From Holtermannia corniformis (Eukaryota > Basidiomycota > Tremellomycetes > Holtermanniales), in the NCBI GenBank assembly GCA_001599935.1, contig BCIJ01000005.1:124001-188000 (forward strand): a DNA stretch of 64,000 nucleotides, in the 5' to 3' direction. Below, one piece after another: positions 12,803 to 26,232 of this stretch (its first letter is position 1; every line of letters starts with the position of its first letter). A model generated the notes under the pieces. It did no database searches, had not been told where the DNA came from, and worked only from the letters and a program-made list of their open reading frames with translations. The position numbers and the translations under genes were made by a program.

Positions 12803-14754
12803 CTACAGCACCTGACCTTTGATATCTACCTTGCGATAGCGATCCAGTCCTTCCGAGCACGCCGCGTGCGCTTTCCTGCAGTCCCAGACGCGGTTTTCCA
12901 GTGGAATCACCGGTGGTCTGACGATTGTGCGCCATGGACCGACTTGTTGTGGCGGAGCCACCGTGCCCGCAACGTAGATCGCCGCCTTGTGATCGCCCAA
13001 GAACTCATCCGCGTGCTCGAGCGAACCAAACGCTAGGGTCGAGACGATGAAAGTAAGGGGTAACGTCATATACCTAAGGTCCTTTCAGCCTCGCCAGTCC
13101 GGTCAGCTGCGCGACTCACGCTTTGGACATGGTCACGAGTGCGGCGATGCGCTCGCGCTCGACAAAGTGGTCTATAAGGTAAGCGCCCATGTTGGGGGTA
13201 TCGAGGAACAACTTGAAGAACTTGTAGTAGTTTGAGGTCGCGAGCGCTGCTTGGACTTGGAGAGCGTGGTGGACTTCGGCCGCGGCCTTTTCTCGATCCG
13301 AGAGCTGCGCGAGGAGAAGGGTTAGATCTGGGAGAGGTCAGTGATGGGCGATGGTCGGTGGACGCGGGACGGACCACTGCGGTTCCGAGTGTGGAGAAGG
13401 TAGAGGATCCGATAGGCTAGGAATTCTTCTGGGTGGCCGGCCAAGCCGTGCTCATACAGTTGTCGAAGCATGGATTGGCACTGATTGTACTCGCCGAGGT
13501 CTTTCTGCGAAACATCAGCCGCTTGCGACTCGGTCATGACAATCAACCACTTACGCATTCAAGCGCGATCCGAGCGTGCATCTCATACACCGACACCGTA
13601 AAGTCATTCTTGATCCGTTGAACCTGGGTCCGGGTCAGTTTCCACGAGATAGAGCGCGCTTCACTTACGGTAAGGTCTTGACGGACGCTCTTGAGCTGAT
13701 CGCAAATGTACGAATACGAGCACTCTTGGCCTGACCGTGCCTTTTGTCGCCACTTGTCCTTGAGCATGGTCAGTGTTTGCCGCAGTACTGCAAGCGGCCG
13801 GATGTCTGCTGGCGAAGGCTCCTGCAGGGTGCATGAGCACAGCGATAGGTGGTAAAGTCAACCCGTACAGATGTCAACCGAAGGTACTTTTTCTCGAGTT
13901 TCTGGTTTGTGCCCCGGATCGTGTGCTTGTCCCAGTCTATGACATTCTGTTGACGAATGAGCAAGTGCACGCTGACGAGTACCAAACATACCGGATCGAC
14001 CTCTTCGATGCCACCAGCGGCATAGCCCAAGCCCGCTCCACCCATCTTCGACCACTTCTTCTTCGCCAAACCCGTCACCATGCCCGAACCGGCCTCGGCC
14101 ATCGGGACGTAAACGGGACCAGCTCCAGCCTTTTCCTTGTCAGCTTGCATCTCGCGATCGAACCGCTTTGCACGCTTGGCGCGCATGTCGTCCTCGTCGG
14201 TCGAGGCAAAGGTGTATGCCGACGGGAACGCGGCAGCCGCATTGTTCCTGCGCTTGGGTGTTAGCTCTGTGATGCACGGTGGAGTCGGGTGTTCACTTTT
14301 TCCGCTTGGCCTTGGCCGGAATTGTCGTGGACGATGTATTCGTGGCGGTACTGGCGATAGCTTTGCCAAAGGCTGTAGGCAAGGCCGAGGTTGACGCGGT
14401 TGGGACTGGTGCTGTCACGGCCGCTCGGGCTTTTTGCTGCTTCAACCTGACGATCATCAACCCAGCACACAAGACACATACTCGGTGACTTACGACTCGA
14501 GCTCGATTTTGGACCAGTCGGTCGTCAGCATGGTGCCCTGCTGGTGGGCCTGGAACAAGACCTGTGCCGCCGGTGTCAGCTCACTCGACGCTGACGCAAA
14601 GGGACCCACTTTTCGCAGCTCATCGTTCACTTTGACCTTGTTGCTCGGTGTGGCTGATGCGAGGCATTTACTGACCCATGCTCTGCGAGACATCAGCAGA
14701 CTGCTGAGCGTGTGCAAGCACATACTTGAGTTCCGGTGGCCACGCGGTCGACAT
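12803..14754 (-). CDS. SAC3/GANP-family protein, Thp3/LENG8-like
   Basis: Ten exons, complement(14726..14754, 14494..14682, 14297..14446, 13992..14247, 13869..13946, 13669..13821, 13555..13623, 13375..13504, 13120..13327, 12803..13073), 510 residues. The core reads VIDWDKHTIRGTNQKLEKKY, then QLKSVRQDLTVQRI, VYEMHARIALE, EYNQCQSMLRQLY and FLAYRILYLL. These are the signature blocks of the SAC3/GANP domain as found in LENG8 and yeast Thp3, which couple transcription elongation to mRNP maturation. The N-terminus is Ala/Lys-rich and low complexity. It shares a 255-bp divergent promoter with the She9-like gene and converges with the TBC gene. Confidence 0.9.
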
Positions 14755-15009
14755 GTTTGGCTAGTTCTCGCCGACTCTCAAGAAGATGATCACAGGTTGA
14801 TTGATGGTGATGCACGAGCAGGACAGCTTGACAGTCACCATAGCCACCTCGACACGGCCATGGAGGAAATGCAGGTAATCGACAAAAGATAAACAAAAGA
14901 CTGATGGCGGGGCAGTTTCATGTGACGTGGTTCACGTTTCGGCAAGCGCTATTGTCGCTTCGGCCGTCGTCTCGAGCTTGGGGACAGTCTTGGCTAGGCA
15001 ACAGAGCAG

Positions 15010-16564
15010 ATGCAAGCACCCCGGGCCCTCCTGAGGGTAGCGGCGGTACCAAGGAGCCATGCCAAGTGGGCAGCGCCTCCACGACGGCGCTGTCAATCGA
15101 CTCAGTTTGCTCCCAAGACGCCTGCAGAGGTCGAGCGGGATATCGAAAGGCGATTGAAGGATGTCCAGGCGGCACGCGAGGCTGATAGGGCCAAGGACCT
15201 TGAGCTGGAGAGACAGCTTGAGAAGGAGGCCGAGGAGGCTGTCAAGTCACGAGCGAAGCCTGAGGTGGTGTCAGCAAAGGAGTCCAGCTCGGCACCGTCC
15301 GTTGAGGTCGCGTCGACGGCGAGTGCCACGACGGCCTCGGCATCGCAATCTGGCAGCGTCACTCGTGCGGCAGTCAACACAGCATCTGCTTCATCCTCTT
15401 CGTCAAGCACTACTACAGGCGAAACGTCGCAACCGCGGGGTACGAATGGCAAACCTCAGTCTCTCGCCGCACTCCAAACCCAGGCATCGCTCCAGGCGCA
15501 AGCGTACGCCCACAAACTCCAACTTCAGCTTGCCGACATCCGCGGTCATCTCTCGGAACGAGGCCAGGTATTGGGCTCACGGGCGAAAACCGAGTTTGCT
15601 TTGCTTGGAGGGCGGATCAACCACGTCACCGGCTACGACGAGGTCGAGAGGCTGAAGGACGAGGTCGTTAGGCGAGGTCAGTGCTGGAGGTACATATGAG
15701 GTATCGCGCTGACAGAAATCAGAGGAGGAGATCACCAGCCTGCGCACAGCTGCACGCGCCGCCAAGCTCGCCTATGAATCTGCCGTCCAAGCGCGCTCCA
15801 CATCGCAGCGCGACGTCACGTCCCTACTGGAGCGCAAACACACCTGGTCCGACGCCGACGTCTCGCGCTTTACCTCGCTCGTGCGCTCAGACCACACCTC
15901 CAACGCGCTCGTCCACACGACCTCGTCCGAACTCGAAGAGGCCGAGCGCGCGGTCGACGCTGCGTTCTCAGAACTGATGAAGGCCATCTTGACGCGCTAC
16001 CACGAGGAACAGGTGTGGAGTGACAAGATCCGCAGCGTGAGCACGTATGCTGGCCTTGCTGCCCTCGTCGTCAACCTCGTCGTGTTCCTCGGGGCGATCG
16101 TGGTGGTCGAGCCGTGGAAGCGCAGGCGGTTGGTCGAGGGCTTGGAAGAGAGGGTCGAGGGCATGATGGGGAGGATGGAAAAGGTGATTGGAGAGGAGAT
16201 TGAGCGCGTAGAGGTCAAGATTGGCGTGCTTGGAGCGGCACTCGAGACGAAAGGTGGGGTTCAGGCAGTGGCCAAACTGCCGAGCCCGCAAACGCCAGAC
16301 GTGCTTCCGCCAACGCTCGTCGAAGCGACGCCAACCCTCATCGACTCATCAACACCGCCGGCCGAGATGCAACCCCGCACACGCCCGACTGCAAAAGCTC
16401 AAGCAAGCATCAAAGCATACACCCATTCCACGCTCCATTCTGTCCGCACCCACCTCGATACCCTAATCACTCCCTCACCCGAACGGGATATGGCTCTCGT
16501 TGGCGCCGCTGGGGCTGTAGGCGGTGCGCTGCTTGTCACAGCGCTCACTCTACTCCGTAACTAG
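15010..16564 (+). CDS. mitochondrial inner-membrane protein, She9/Mdm33-like
   Basis: Two exons, 15010..15676 and 15723..16564, 502 residues. The start is Arg/Ala-rich with no acidic residues, like a mitochondrial targeting sequence. A long Glu/Lys/Ala coiled coil follows, then a serine-rich linker and the block EEITSLRTAARAAKLAYE. Next come the motif YHEEQVWSDKIRSVSTYAG, a hydrophobic segment (VVNLVVFLGAIVVV) and a second one at the very end. This order is that of She9/Mdm33, which influences inner-membrane morphology and fission in yeast. The single 46-nt intron sits at R-E within the coiled coil. Confidence 0.88.
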
Positions 16565-16790
16565 ACTATAGACTGCATCGTTCCGCCCTCATCTCGCAAT
16601 GCATCGTCTCGCCAGTGCCACACTGGATCTTGCACCCGTCTGACGTCACGTGCAGTCGGTGGGTGGCTCGCTGAGCTCTCTCCATCTCATCAATCGATTG
16701 TCGAGCTCTGTTACATCCACCCGACAAGCCTGCTATCCTTGGCATCAGCAGACCCATAGCAAGACTACAAAGCGCGCGCCCATCTACGCA

Positions 16791-18117
16791 ATGGTGGCCG
16801 TATACCGCCTCGAAGAGTCCCCAAACGGCCGTGCAGGCTGTAACGGTCCGTGCACCAACCCTCCTTAGGCCACGCCACCAGCTGACGGCCGTCAACGCAC
16901 AGGACCCAAACCCTGCAAGGGCACCAAGATTGGCAAGGGCGAGTTGAGGTGCGGGACCTGGGTCACGTTCAACGAGAATGGATCTTGGAAGTGGCGGCAC
17001 TGGGGTTGCGGTGCGGTCCTTTGGCCACATTGACATGGGCTGACGCGTAGGACAGTGACCAAGGCGGTGCTCAAGAACTTGGCGGATAGCTTTGACGACG
17101 CGACGGAGATTGATGGATGTGCGTGGGTCGGTCGGGCTGACTGAGCACGGCTGATGTGGCAGTTGAGGAGTTGAACGAGGAATTTCAGGCAAAAGTCGCA
17201 GTTGCGTTTGAAAAGGGTGAAGGTGGGTTGGCGCTGTAGCTGTACCCTGCAAAGGCTAATGCGGCGTGCGTAGTCGAGCAAGAGGATATCCCCGAGTCTG
17301 CGAAAAAGCAGCCGACGCCCGAAGACGGTTCGGGTGCCGAGGAGGCAGTCGAGGGAAATGGGAGCAAGAGCCCAGAGAAGCCGAAGAAGAAGGCGGTGAG
17401 TGCCCGCTTGCTCGATTAGGTCCGAATGATGCTGATGCGGAGCTGCAGCCCGCCAAGAAGACTGTCAGTATGGGCGCAATGATCCCGGATGATTTGCACT
17501 GCTGATGTGCTCAGGCGGCTAAATCCAAGGCTACGCTGATGAAGGAGGAGTTGGTCAAGGAAGAGGCTGGATCGGGCGCGGAAGAGGAAGAGAAGCCTAA
17601 AAAGGGCAAAGCCAAGCCAAAGGCCAAGGTCCGTTACAGTACGCTATACTTTGCGTCAGCCTGGCTGACAACGTCGCAGGCTCCGGCAAAAAAGAAGGTC
17701 AAGAAGCCCGCTTCGGACGAGGAACAAGAGAGCTTGACCGACTCTGAACCCGAGCCCGTCAAGAAGGCTCCGGCCAAAGCCAAGCCTGCGTCCAAGGCCA
17801 AAGTACGCCACATGTGAGCTGCGATCCGTTGGCTGAATGCTCGCGCAGAAGGCGGCCAAGCCCGACCCGGACGAGGAGCTGACCGAGGAAGAGGTTGTGG
17901 ACAAGAAGCGCAAGGTTTGTAAACACCCTGCGCATCGCGAATTCGCTGACTGCCGCGTAGAAGGCACCAGCGAAGGCGAGCAAAGCCAAGAAGAGCAAGG
18001 CCGAGGTCAGTGACGAGTCGGGTTCCGAGGAGATTACGGTCAGTACGGCGCGGGTCCAATGAGTTAGGCTGACATGCCCAGGCGGCGCCAGTAAAGAAGC
18101 GTCGAGCGAGAAAGTAA
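16791..18117 (+). CDS. PARP-type zinc-finger protein with Lys-rich tail
   Basis: Eleven exons: 16791..16845, 16903..17010, 17056..17118, 17163..17222, 17274..17395, 17449..17463, 17515..17628, 17680..17802, 17849..17914, 17961..18038, 18082..18117, 279 residues. The first 80 residues form a PARP-like finger with C-x5-C (GCNGPKPCKG), a GELR-x-G strand and RHWGCVT as the H-x2-C half. The rest is alternating acidic and Lys/Pro/Ala blocks ending in KKRRARK, a likely nuclear signal. Such fingers bind nicked or distorted DNA, and small fungal proteins of this layout are nuclear. There is no catalytic PARP domain. Ten introns interrupt 840 coding bases; exon 6 is only 15 nt. Confidence 0.85.
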
Positions 18118-18704
18118 AGGCCAGCTCTGGCTGTGTATATTTGTGAACGAGGTGACGACAACGTCTGTGTATACAAGCCATGCCGATGCAGTGCCATGCA
18201 CATGTGCAATCCCCGGCGTCGCGCGCCGTATCAGCCGCGATAACGGTCGGCTCACGCGCGTCAAGCCGAAGCAAGCAGCACAGTGACTTGCGCTGATCTC
18301 TAGACGCCCGGCGTGACCCCCATCTCGTTCCGACGTTCGCAACTGAGCAACGGCTTGCGTCGGATTGGTTGCCGTGTCTCGCCGACGCGCCCGTGCAGAG
18401 TTGGACCCTGAGTGTGCCGACGCGAACCAATCACAGGGCCGAGATTGAGTTTGGGACCCTGCGGGGGATCCACGCCGCACTGACCGGAGTACGACCGCGG
18501 TATTGGCACTGGCCTGGCCTCCCTTTGGTATCCAACGCTAACCCTGGTAAAACTTTGCAGGCGCACGGTAGACTCCAGTCAGACGCTCACGGTCGATTAC
18601 GCTTGCTCACTCCGCCGGCACACGACCCAGAACACGCGGACGGAATCGATCGTAAAGCCCTTATCTCGAGCTCGCCGCCCGCACTTGGCGCCCTGTCAAC
18701 TACC
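18118..18704. promoter_or_regulatory. upstream region of glutamate synthase gene
   Basis: About 590 bp without a supported gene. It holds GATA-type motifs: GATAAC near 18238 and TTATCT (reverse AGATAA) near 18661. Fungal nitrogen-assimilation genes are commonly controlled by GATA factors, so these are plausible sites, but such hexamers are frequent by chance. No repeat or RNA gene seen. Confidence 0.3.
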
Positions 18705-21700
18705 ATGCAGGCAAACGAGTTGCCATTCCCTCAACCCCAAGACAGCGTGGTAGGATTCGATCAGGTCGAGCGCAACGAATACGGCCTCCCGGCCAAGCAG
18801 GGGCTTTATGTGGGTGCAAACGTGGGTGCGATGGGGCTGACCGGATGTTAGAACCCGGATGAAGAGCGTGATGCCTGTGAGACGATCCGGCATGAATGAG
18901 TTTGTACTGAACAACTAGGTGGTGTCGGCTTCATCGCTCACATCAAGGGCAAGGGCAACCACAAGATTGTGAGCGATGCCCGTAACATTCTCTGCAACAT
19001 GACCCATCGCGGCGCCAGTGCGTATCCAACCATCGATCGGAAGAGTACTGACCTGATCAGCTGGCGCCGATGCTCGTGACGGCGACGGTGCGGGAGTCAT
19101 GACGGGCATTCCGCACGAGTTCTTTGTCCGCGAGTCGATTCACTGCTTCAATGCCAAGATTCCCGGCCTCGGCCACTATGCCGTCGGCAATGTGTTCCTC
19201 TCTCAGACAGAGTACGAGTCTCAGCAAGCTCGCTTTGAGGAGATTGCAGAGAAACTCGAGTTGAGAGTACTCGGCTGGCGCCTTGTCCCGACGGACAACT
19301 CGATCCTCGGGCCGGCCTCGAAGAGCAAGGAGCCAAGGATCATGCAGCCGTTCGTGGTGCTGGCAAAGCACTATGGTCCCGGGGACGAGAGTCAAGAGGG
19401 CACGTTCGAAGAGCGATTCTTCCTCAGGCAGCTCTACGTCTTGCGCAAGCACGCCGGACACCAAATCACACTTGCCAAGGGATTCTACATTTGCTCCCTG
19501 ACGCCATCCAACATTGTGTACAAGGGCCAGCTTGCGCCCGTGCAGGTCTACAACTACTACCACGACTTGAACCACGCGCTGTACGCCAGTCACTTTGCTT
19601 TGGTACACTCGCGGTTCAGGTGAGGATCCCCGCCCTTGTCGAAAAGAAAGCTTATGCCACAGTACCAACACATTTCCTTCATGGGATCGCGCACAGCCGC
19701 TGCGCTGGGCGGCGCACAACGGTGAAATCAACACTGTTCGCGGCAACAAGAACTGGATGCGAGCCCGCGAAGGCGCACTCAAATCAGAGCACTTCAAGGA
19801 CGAACTCGAGATGCTCTACCCCATCGTCGAGAACGGCGGGTCCGACTCGGCTGCGTTCGACAACGTACTCGAACTGCTCGTTGTCAATGGCGTTTTGACT
19901 CTTCCCGAGGCGATGATGATGCTTGTGCCTGAAGCTTGGCAGTCGCACGAACTGATGGAGCCAGAGAAGAAGGCCTTTTACAAGTGGGCCTCGTGTCTCC
20001 AGGAACCCTGGGATGGGCCAGCCTTGTTCACGTTCTCGGATGGACGCTACTGTGGCGCCAACCTAGACCGCAACGGTCTGCGCCCGTGCCGCTACGTCGT
20101 CACCTCGGACGACATCATGGTGTGCGCTTCTGAAGTTGGTACCATTGCGCTCGACCCCGCGACCATTGTCCTCAAGGGCCGTCTCAAGCCTGGACGCATG
20201 CTTCTCGTCGACACGAAAGAGGGCCGGATCGTCGATGACAAGGAGCTCAAGTTGACCACGGCCCGCAAGCAGCCGTTTGCTTCCTGGCTCGAGTCGCAGC
20301 TGCTCAGTCTGCCCGACATTATGCGCCGTGTCAAACGTACCCAAGCAATCGCGCCAGAGATCAACGACGTCCCGCTCAGCACCGATCCCGCGCTTCTCGC
20401 ATTCGGTCTCAACATTGAGCAGCTCAGCATGCTCATGCTGCCCATGGTTCGCGATGGCAAGGAGGCGCTCGGCTCGATGGGTAACGATGCCGCTCTGGCT
20501 GCCGTCTCGACCTCCCCGCGCATCATCTACGACTACTTCCGCCAGCTATTCGCACAGGTCACCAACCCGCCCATCGACCCGATCCGCGAGGAGCTCGTCA
20601 TGTCGCTATCGACCATGGTCGGCCCAATCGGCAACATGCTCGAGATGAACGCTTCACAGGCTCACAGGCTTGAGCTGCCGTCGCCTGTCCTCACACTGGA
20701 GGAGATGAACGCGATCAAGCACATCAAACTCGCGCAAAAGGACTGGCCGGCAATCACAATCGACATCACCTTTAACAAGAGCGAGGGCTTGCCGGGCTAC
20801 CGTAATGCCTTGGACCGTGTGCGCGCTGAGGCATTCAACGCCGTCGACGCCGGGTTCAAGGTCATCGTCCTATCGGACCGTGCGGTTAGTCCCAAGCGCG
20901 TAGCTTTGAGCGCCGCGCTAGCCTGTGGTGGCGTCCATCACCACTTGGTTCAGCAGAAAAAGCGGTCTGCCGTGGCGCTCATGATTGAGACTGGCGAGGC
21001 TCGAGAAGTCCACCACGTCTGTGTACTGGTCGGCTACGGTGCCGACGCAGTCTGCCCTTGGCTCATGCTCGAGGTCATCCACAAGATTGCTCGCGAGGGA
21101 TTGTCAATGCACGGCGAAACAGCCGATGCCTTGATTGAAAACTACCGCCACGCAACAGACAATGGCATCCTCAAGATCCTCTCAAAGATGGGTATCTCTA
21201 CTCTGCAGTCCTACAAGGGCGCGCAGATCTTCGAGATCCTCGGTCTTCACCACGAGGTTGTCGCCGAGGCTTTCGTGGGCACGGCCTCGCGAGTCGAGGG
21301 CGCTACGTTTGAGATCCTCGCCATGGACGCTTTCGAATTCCACGAGCGTGCATGGCCTTCGCGTGAGATCGTACGCATCCCAGGTATGCCAGAGGCCGGT
21401 GAGATCCACTGGCGTACCAACGGTGAGGCGCACATCAACACGCCAGAGGCCATTAGCAACCTCCAAGACGCCGTCCGCGAGCGCAACCAGGGTGCATACG
21501 AGGCATACTCGAAGAACCAGCGTGACGCAATCAAGCACGTTACGTTGCGCGGCATGCTCGAGTTCGACTTTGAAGGCCGTCAACCGATCCCTATCGACCA
21601 GGTCGAGCCTTGGAATGAGATTGTCCGCCGTTGCTGCACTGGCGCCATGTCGTACGGCTCCATCTCGATGGAGTCGCACACCACACTTGCCGTGGCCATG

Positions 21701-24700
21701 AACAGACTGGGTGGCAAGAGCAATACTGGTGAGGGTGGTGAGGACGCCGAGCGGTCCATCCCTATCCCAGGCCCGGGCGCCGACTCAAAGGACACTCCCT
21801 TCACCCACTCGATGAACCTGCGTCCAGCCCAGGACTCACGGCGCTCGGCTATCAAGCAGATTGCCAGTGGTCGATTTGGCGTGACCTCGAACTATCTCGC
21901 CGATGCAGACGAGCTGCAGATCAAAATGGCTCAAGGTGCCAAGCCAGGTGAGGGCGGTGAACTGCCCGGCCACAAGGTCTCGGCATCCATCGCACGCACT
22001 CGGCACTCGACCGCCGGGGTTATGCTCATCAGCCCTCCGCCTCACCATGATATCTACTCGATCGAGGATTTGAAGCAGCTCATCTACGATCTCAAGTGCG
22101 CCAACCCGCGCGCTCGAGTGTCGGTCAAGCTCGTCTCCGAGGTCGGTGTCGGCATCGTGGCATCGGGCGTGGCAAAGGCCAAAGCCGACCATATTCTCAT
22201 TTCGGGCCATGACGGTGGTACTGGTGCTGCTCGTTGGACATCGATCAAGTATGCAGGTCTTCCGTGGGAGCTTGGTCTTGCCGAAGCTCACCAGACCCTG
22301 GTCCTCAACAACCTGCGTGGTCGTGTCACCGTTCAGACGGATGGTCAGATTAGGACCGGGCGTGATGTCGCTATTGCCTGCTTGCTCGGTGCCGAGGAGT
22401 GGGGTTTTGCAACCACCCCGCTCATCGCGCTTGGCTGTATCATGATGCGCAAGTGGTAAGTCCAATGAGGTATCATTCAACCTCGGGGCACTCACTTGCT
22501 TTCAGTCACCTCAACACTTGCCCAGTCGGTATCGCTACCCAGGACCCCGCCTTACGCGCCAAGTTTGCCGGCCAGCCCGAACAAGTCATCAACTTTTTCT
22601 ACTATGTCATCGAGGAACTCCGCCAGATCATGGCCAAGCTTGGTTTCCGCACCATCAACGAGATGGTCGGTCGTTCCGACGTGCTCAAAGTCGACGAGAC
22701 CCTGCGCACGCCCAAGACGGCCCATTTGGATCTGTCGCCCATCCTCAAGCCTGCCTTCAAGATGCGGCCCGGCGCAGCGACTCACCGCGTTCGCCAACAA
22801 GACCACAAGTTGTACATCCGTCTCGACAACAAGTTCATCGACGAAGCGGAGCCAGCGATCGAGCGTGGCTTGCCTGTGGAGATTGATTGTGAAGTCGTCA
22901 ACACGGACCGCTCGCTCGGCACGACTCTGTCGTACCGGGTGTCGAAAAAGTACGGCGAGGCTGGTCTTCCTCGCGACACCATTCACATCAATATGAAGGG
23001 TTCAGCTGGGCAGTCACTTGGCGCGTTCCTAGCTCCCGGTATCACCATTGAGCTCGAAGGCGATGGTAAGTGCGATCACACGCGTTACACGGCGGCTAAC
23101 AGCCTCAGCCAACGACTACGTCGGCAAGGGATGTAGCGGAGGACGTTTGGTGATCTTCCCACCAAAGGTCTCGCAGTTCAAGGCCGAGGAGAACATCATC
23201 GTCGGCAATGGTTGCTTCTACGGCGCTATCTCGGGTCAGGCTTTCATCCGTGGCATTGCGGCCGAACGCTTCTGCGTGCGCAACTCGGGTGTCAACGCCG
23301 TTGTGGAAGGAACCGGCGATCATGGTTGCGAGGTGTGTTTCACCAGTACAGCTTGGTAGGGCTGACGACTGCAGTACATGACTGGTGGCCGCGTCGTCGT
23401 ACTTGGCCTCACCGGCCGCAACTTTGCAGCTGGTATGAGCGGCGGTATCGCATACGTCTTGGACACAGCACACAGCTTCGCCCACAAGGTCAACGGACAG
23501 GGCATCGAGCTCGGAAAGGTTACCGACCCCAAGGAAATCGCCGAGTTGCGCAGCATGATTGAAGACCATCGACACTTCACCGGGTCAGAGATTGCCGACC
23601 GCGTCTTGCGCGACTTCCGCCGGATGCTGCCCATGTTTGTCCGCGTCATGCCCCTCGACTACAAGCGCGTGCTCGAGGCAGATGCCGCCCGAGCGGCGGA
23701 AGAGGCAAAGCGCCAAAGTGTCATTGACCTCATCCCCTCTCAAACCGCCAGCCAGGTCGACCTCATCGCCACTGGCTATGATCCAACACTTCCGGTGGAT
23801 ACAAACTTGCTCAGTATCTCGACTTCGCAATTTGTTTCAGCCCCGCCCTCGCCCAAGCCGCATGAGCCGCATGTTGTCGATCTCGAGGATGCGGCCATGG
23901 CTGATGAGCCTAAACCGCGACCACAGAAGACCGACAAGGTGCGCGGATTCATGAAGTACAAGCGCATCAACGAGTCGTACCGCCCGGCGCGAAAGAGGGT
24001 CAAGGACTTCAAAGAACTATCCTCCCGTCTTCCGGATCAGGATCTTCAAGTTCAAACGGCCCGTTGCATGAACTGCGGTGTTCCGTTCTGCGTTTCCAAT
24101 ACAGGCTGTCCAATCGGCAATCTCATTCCTGTTTGGAACCAGCTGGTCCACGACGAGGATTACAAAGAGGCGTACTACAAGCTCGCATCGACCAACCCCC
24201 TCCCTGGTACGGACTGCTTTCGGGTTTGCGGCGCTGCTGACAGTCTTGCAGAGGTCACTGGCCGTGTTTGCCCTGCTCCCTGCGAGTCGGCGTGCGTCCT
24301 GGGAATCAACGAAAACCCAGGTCCGTCGAAACCGAATTGGCTATGTGACAGATCCACTGACACGGTGCTTTTCAGTTGGCATCAAGAGTATCGAGCGGGC
24401 TATCATTGACCGTGCTTGGGAAATGGGTTGGGTCGTTCCCATGATTCCGACTCACAGGACGGGCAAGAAGGTAGCGATCATCGGTTCCGGTCCCGCCGGT
24501 ATCTCGGCAGCCGTGGCACTCAACCGTGCGGGCCACCTGGTCACCGTCTACGAGCGAGCAGACCGTGTCGGCGGTCTGATGTACGCCGGTATCCCCAACA
24601 TGAAGCTCTCGAAGGAAGTCCTTGCCCGCCGCATCGACTTGTTCAAGGCCGAGGGTATCACTTTTGTGACCAACACGGAGGTTGGCGTCAATGTACAGCC

Positions 24701-25900
24701 AGAGGACCTCAAGGCTCAATTCGATGCTGTGGTGGTCGCAGTGGGCGCTACCTCGCCAAGAGACCTAAGAATCGATGGTCGCGATGCCAACGGCATCATG
24801 TTTGCTGGTGATTTCTTGACCAAGTGAGTGATCAGCCCGATTGCTCTCGTTCGCGTCATCTGATCGCGATACTCAGAACCACTCAATCTCTGCTCGACTC
24901 GGACTTTGCCAATGGCAACTACACCGACGCCAAAGGGCGGGACGTGATGTAAGTACCTTTTGGCTGGCCCGACAGAGTACTGACTTGTTGCAGCGTCATT
25001 GGCGGCGGTGACACTGGTATGTGCAATCAGACTTTGCCTTTCTCGTGCCACTCTGCTGATGATGTTTCTAGGTAATGATTGTCTCGGCACATCCGTCAGA
25101 ATGTCCGCCAAGTCGATCACCAACTTTGAACTGCTGCCTCCGCCACCTCCGTCCCGTGCCCCTTCAAACCCATGGCCGCAATTCGCACGTGTGTTCCGCC
25201 AAGACTATGGCCACACCGAGGTGCAGGTCATGTATGGCAACGACCCGCGAATCTACGAGATCTCGACCAAGCGCTTCGTAAAGGACGAGAACAACAACTT
25301 GAAAGGTCTCGACACTGTCAAGGTCGAGTGGACTCTGAAAGCAGGCCGCTGGTCGATGGAGGAGGTGCCCGGGAGCGAGAAATTCTACCCGGCCGATCTG
25401 TGAGTTTCAATCGGTCGCCGCGGCGTCAGTGCTCATAGCGTTTCAGGTGCTTCTTGGCACTCGGCTTTTTGGGTCCACAAAAAGAGTTGCTGGAAAAGTT
25501 TGGCGTCAAGTCTGACGCTCGATCAAACATTCAAACGCCCCACAACGTGAGTATCGACGTCGACTGCGCTCTCGATGGTCGTTGACTTTCGCAGGGTTTC
25601 GCGACATCTGAGCCCGGCGTTTTCGCTGCCGGAGATTGCAGACGTGGTCAGAGTCTGATCGTCTGGGGTATTCGGGAGGGGAACGACTGCGCTCGCGAAG
25701 TCGACGCTTACCTCACGGGCAACACGCAGCTCCCGATGGCTGGTGCCATGCGCAAGCGCGAGTGGAAGGTGCCCGAGGTCACGGTCGAAGTCAAGAGTGT
25801 GCACTCGAGCAGTGGCTCGAGCAACGGCGAGCTGGAAGTGGACAGCGAGGTGTCTGATGGGGAACGAGTCGAGCACGCCGAGGCGGTATCAGTCGCCTGA
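18705..25900 (+). CDS. GLT1: glutamate synthase (NAD(P)H), GOGAT
   Basis: Fourteen exons: 18705..18809, 18852..18876, 18919..19017, 19061..19619, 19663..22455, 22506..23065, 23109..23332, 23375..24320, 24376..24823, 24877..24948, 24994..25016, 25072..25399, 25447..25546, 25595..25900, about 2160 residues. It makes two glutamates from glutamine and 2-oxoglutarate. A 43-residue propeptide precedes Cys44 (DACGVGF), the glutaminase nucleophile. The large fused chain follows with the FMN/synthase domain and CHLNTCPVG cluster cysteines. The C-terminal beta-like part has an Fe-S motif ([10 protein letters not shown]...GCPIGN) and GSGPAGIS dinucleotide binding. Length and order fit fungal/plant NADH-GOGAT, in which alpha and beta parts are one polypeptide. 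All key motifs are intact. Confidence 0.97.
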
Positions 25901-26232
25901 CGGTAAGGCGACAAGACATAGAGAACGAGATGTTACTGCTGCTATCGTTGGAGACAAATTGCACAGCAAGGACATCTCGCCAACTTCTCGGAGCCGCGAC
26001 GAACTAAACGGCTAGGTTTCGCGCACGACCGGGCGAGGTGTGCGCCTGAATACCATCGTAAAACGGAACTGCGGAGTCAGAGCTCGAAGAGTCGAACAGG
26101 CTTTGAGATACACAGGAGCACGTACATGCCACGTGGCGCTCGATCCGCGGTGCGATACAAGTTGCCGCTCATCTCCAAGTTGACTTGCACATCTTCCTTG
26201 CTGTACTTGTCAGTCGAGACTGCCTTGCCGCC
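25901..26232. other. intergenic region GLT1 - SEN54
   Basis: About 330 bp between two same-strand genes; it should hold the GLT1 terminator and the SEN54 promoter. Nothing specific recognised. Confidence 0.4.
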
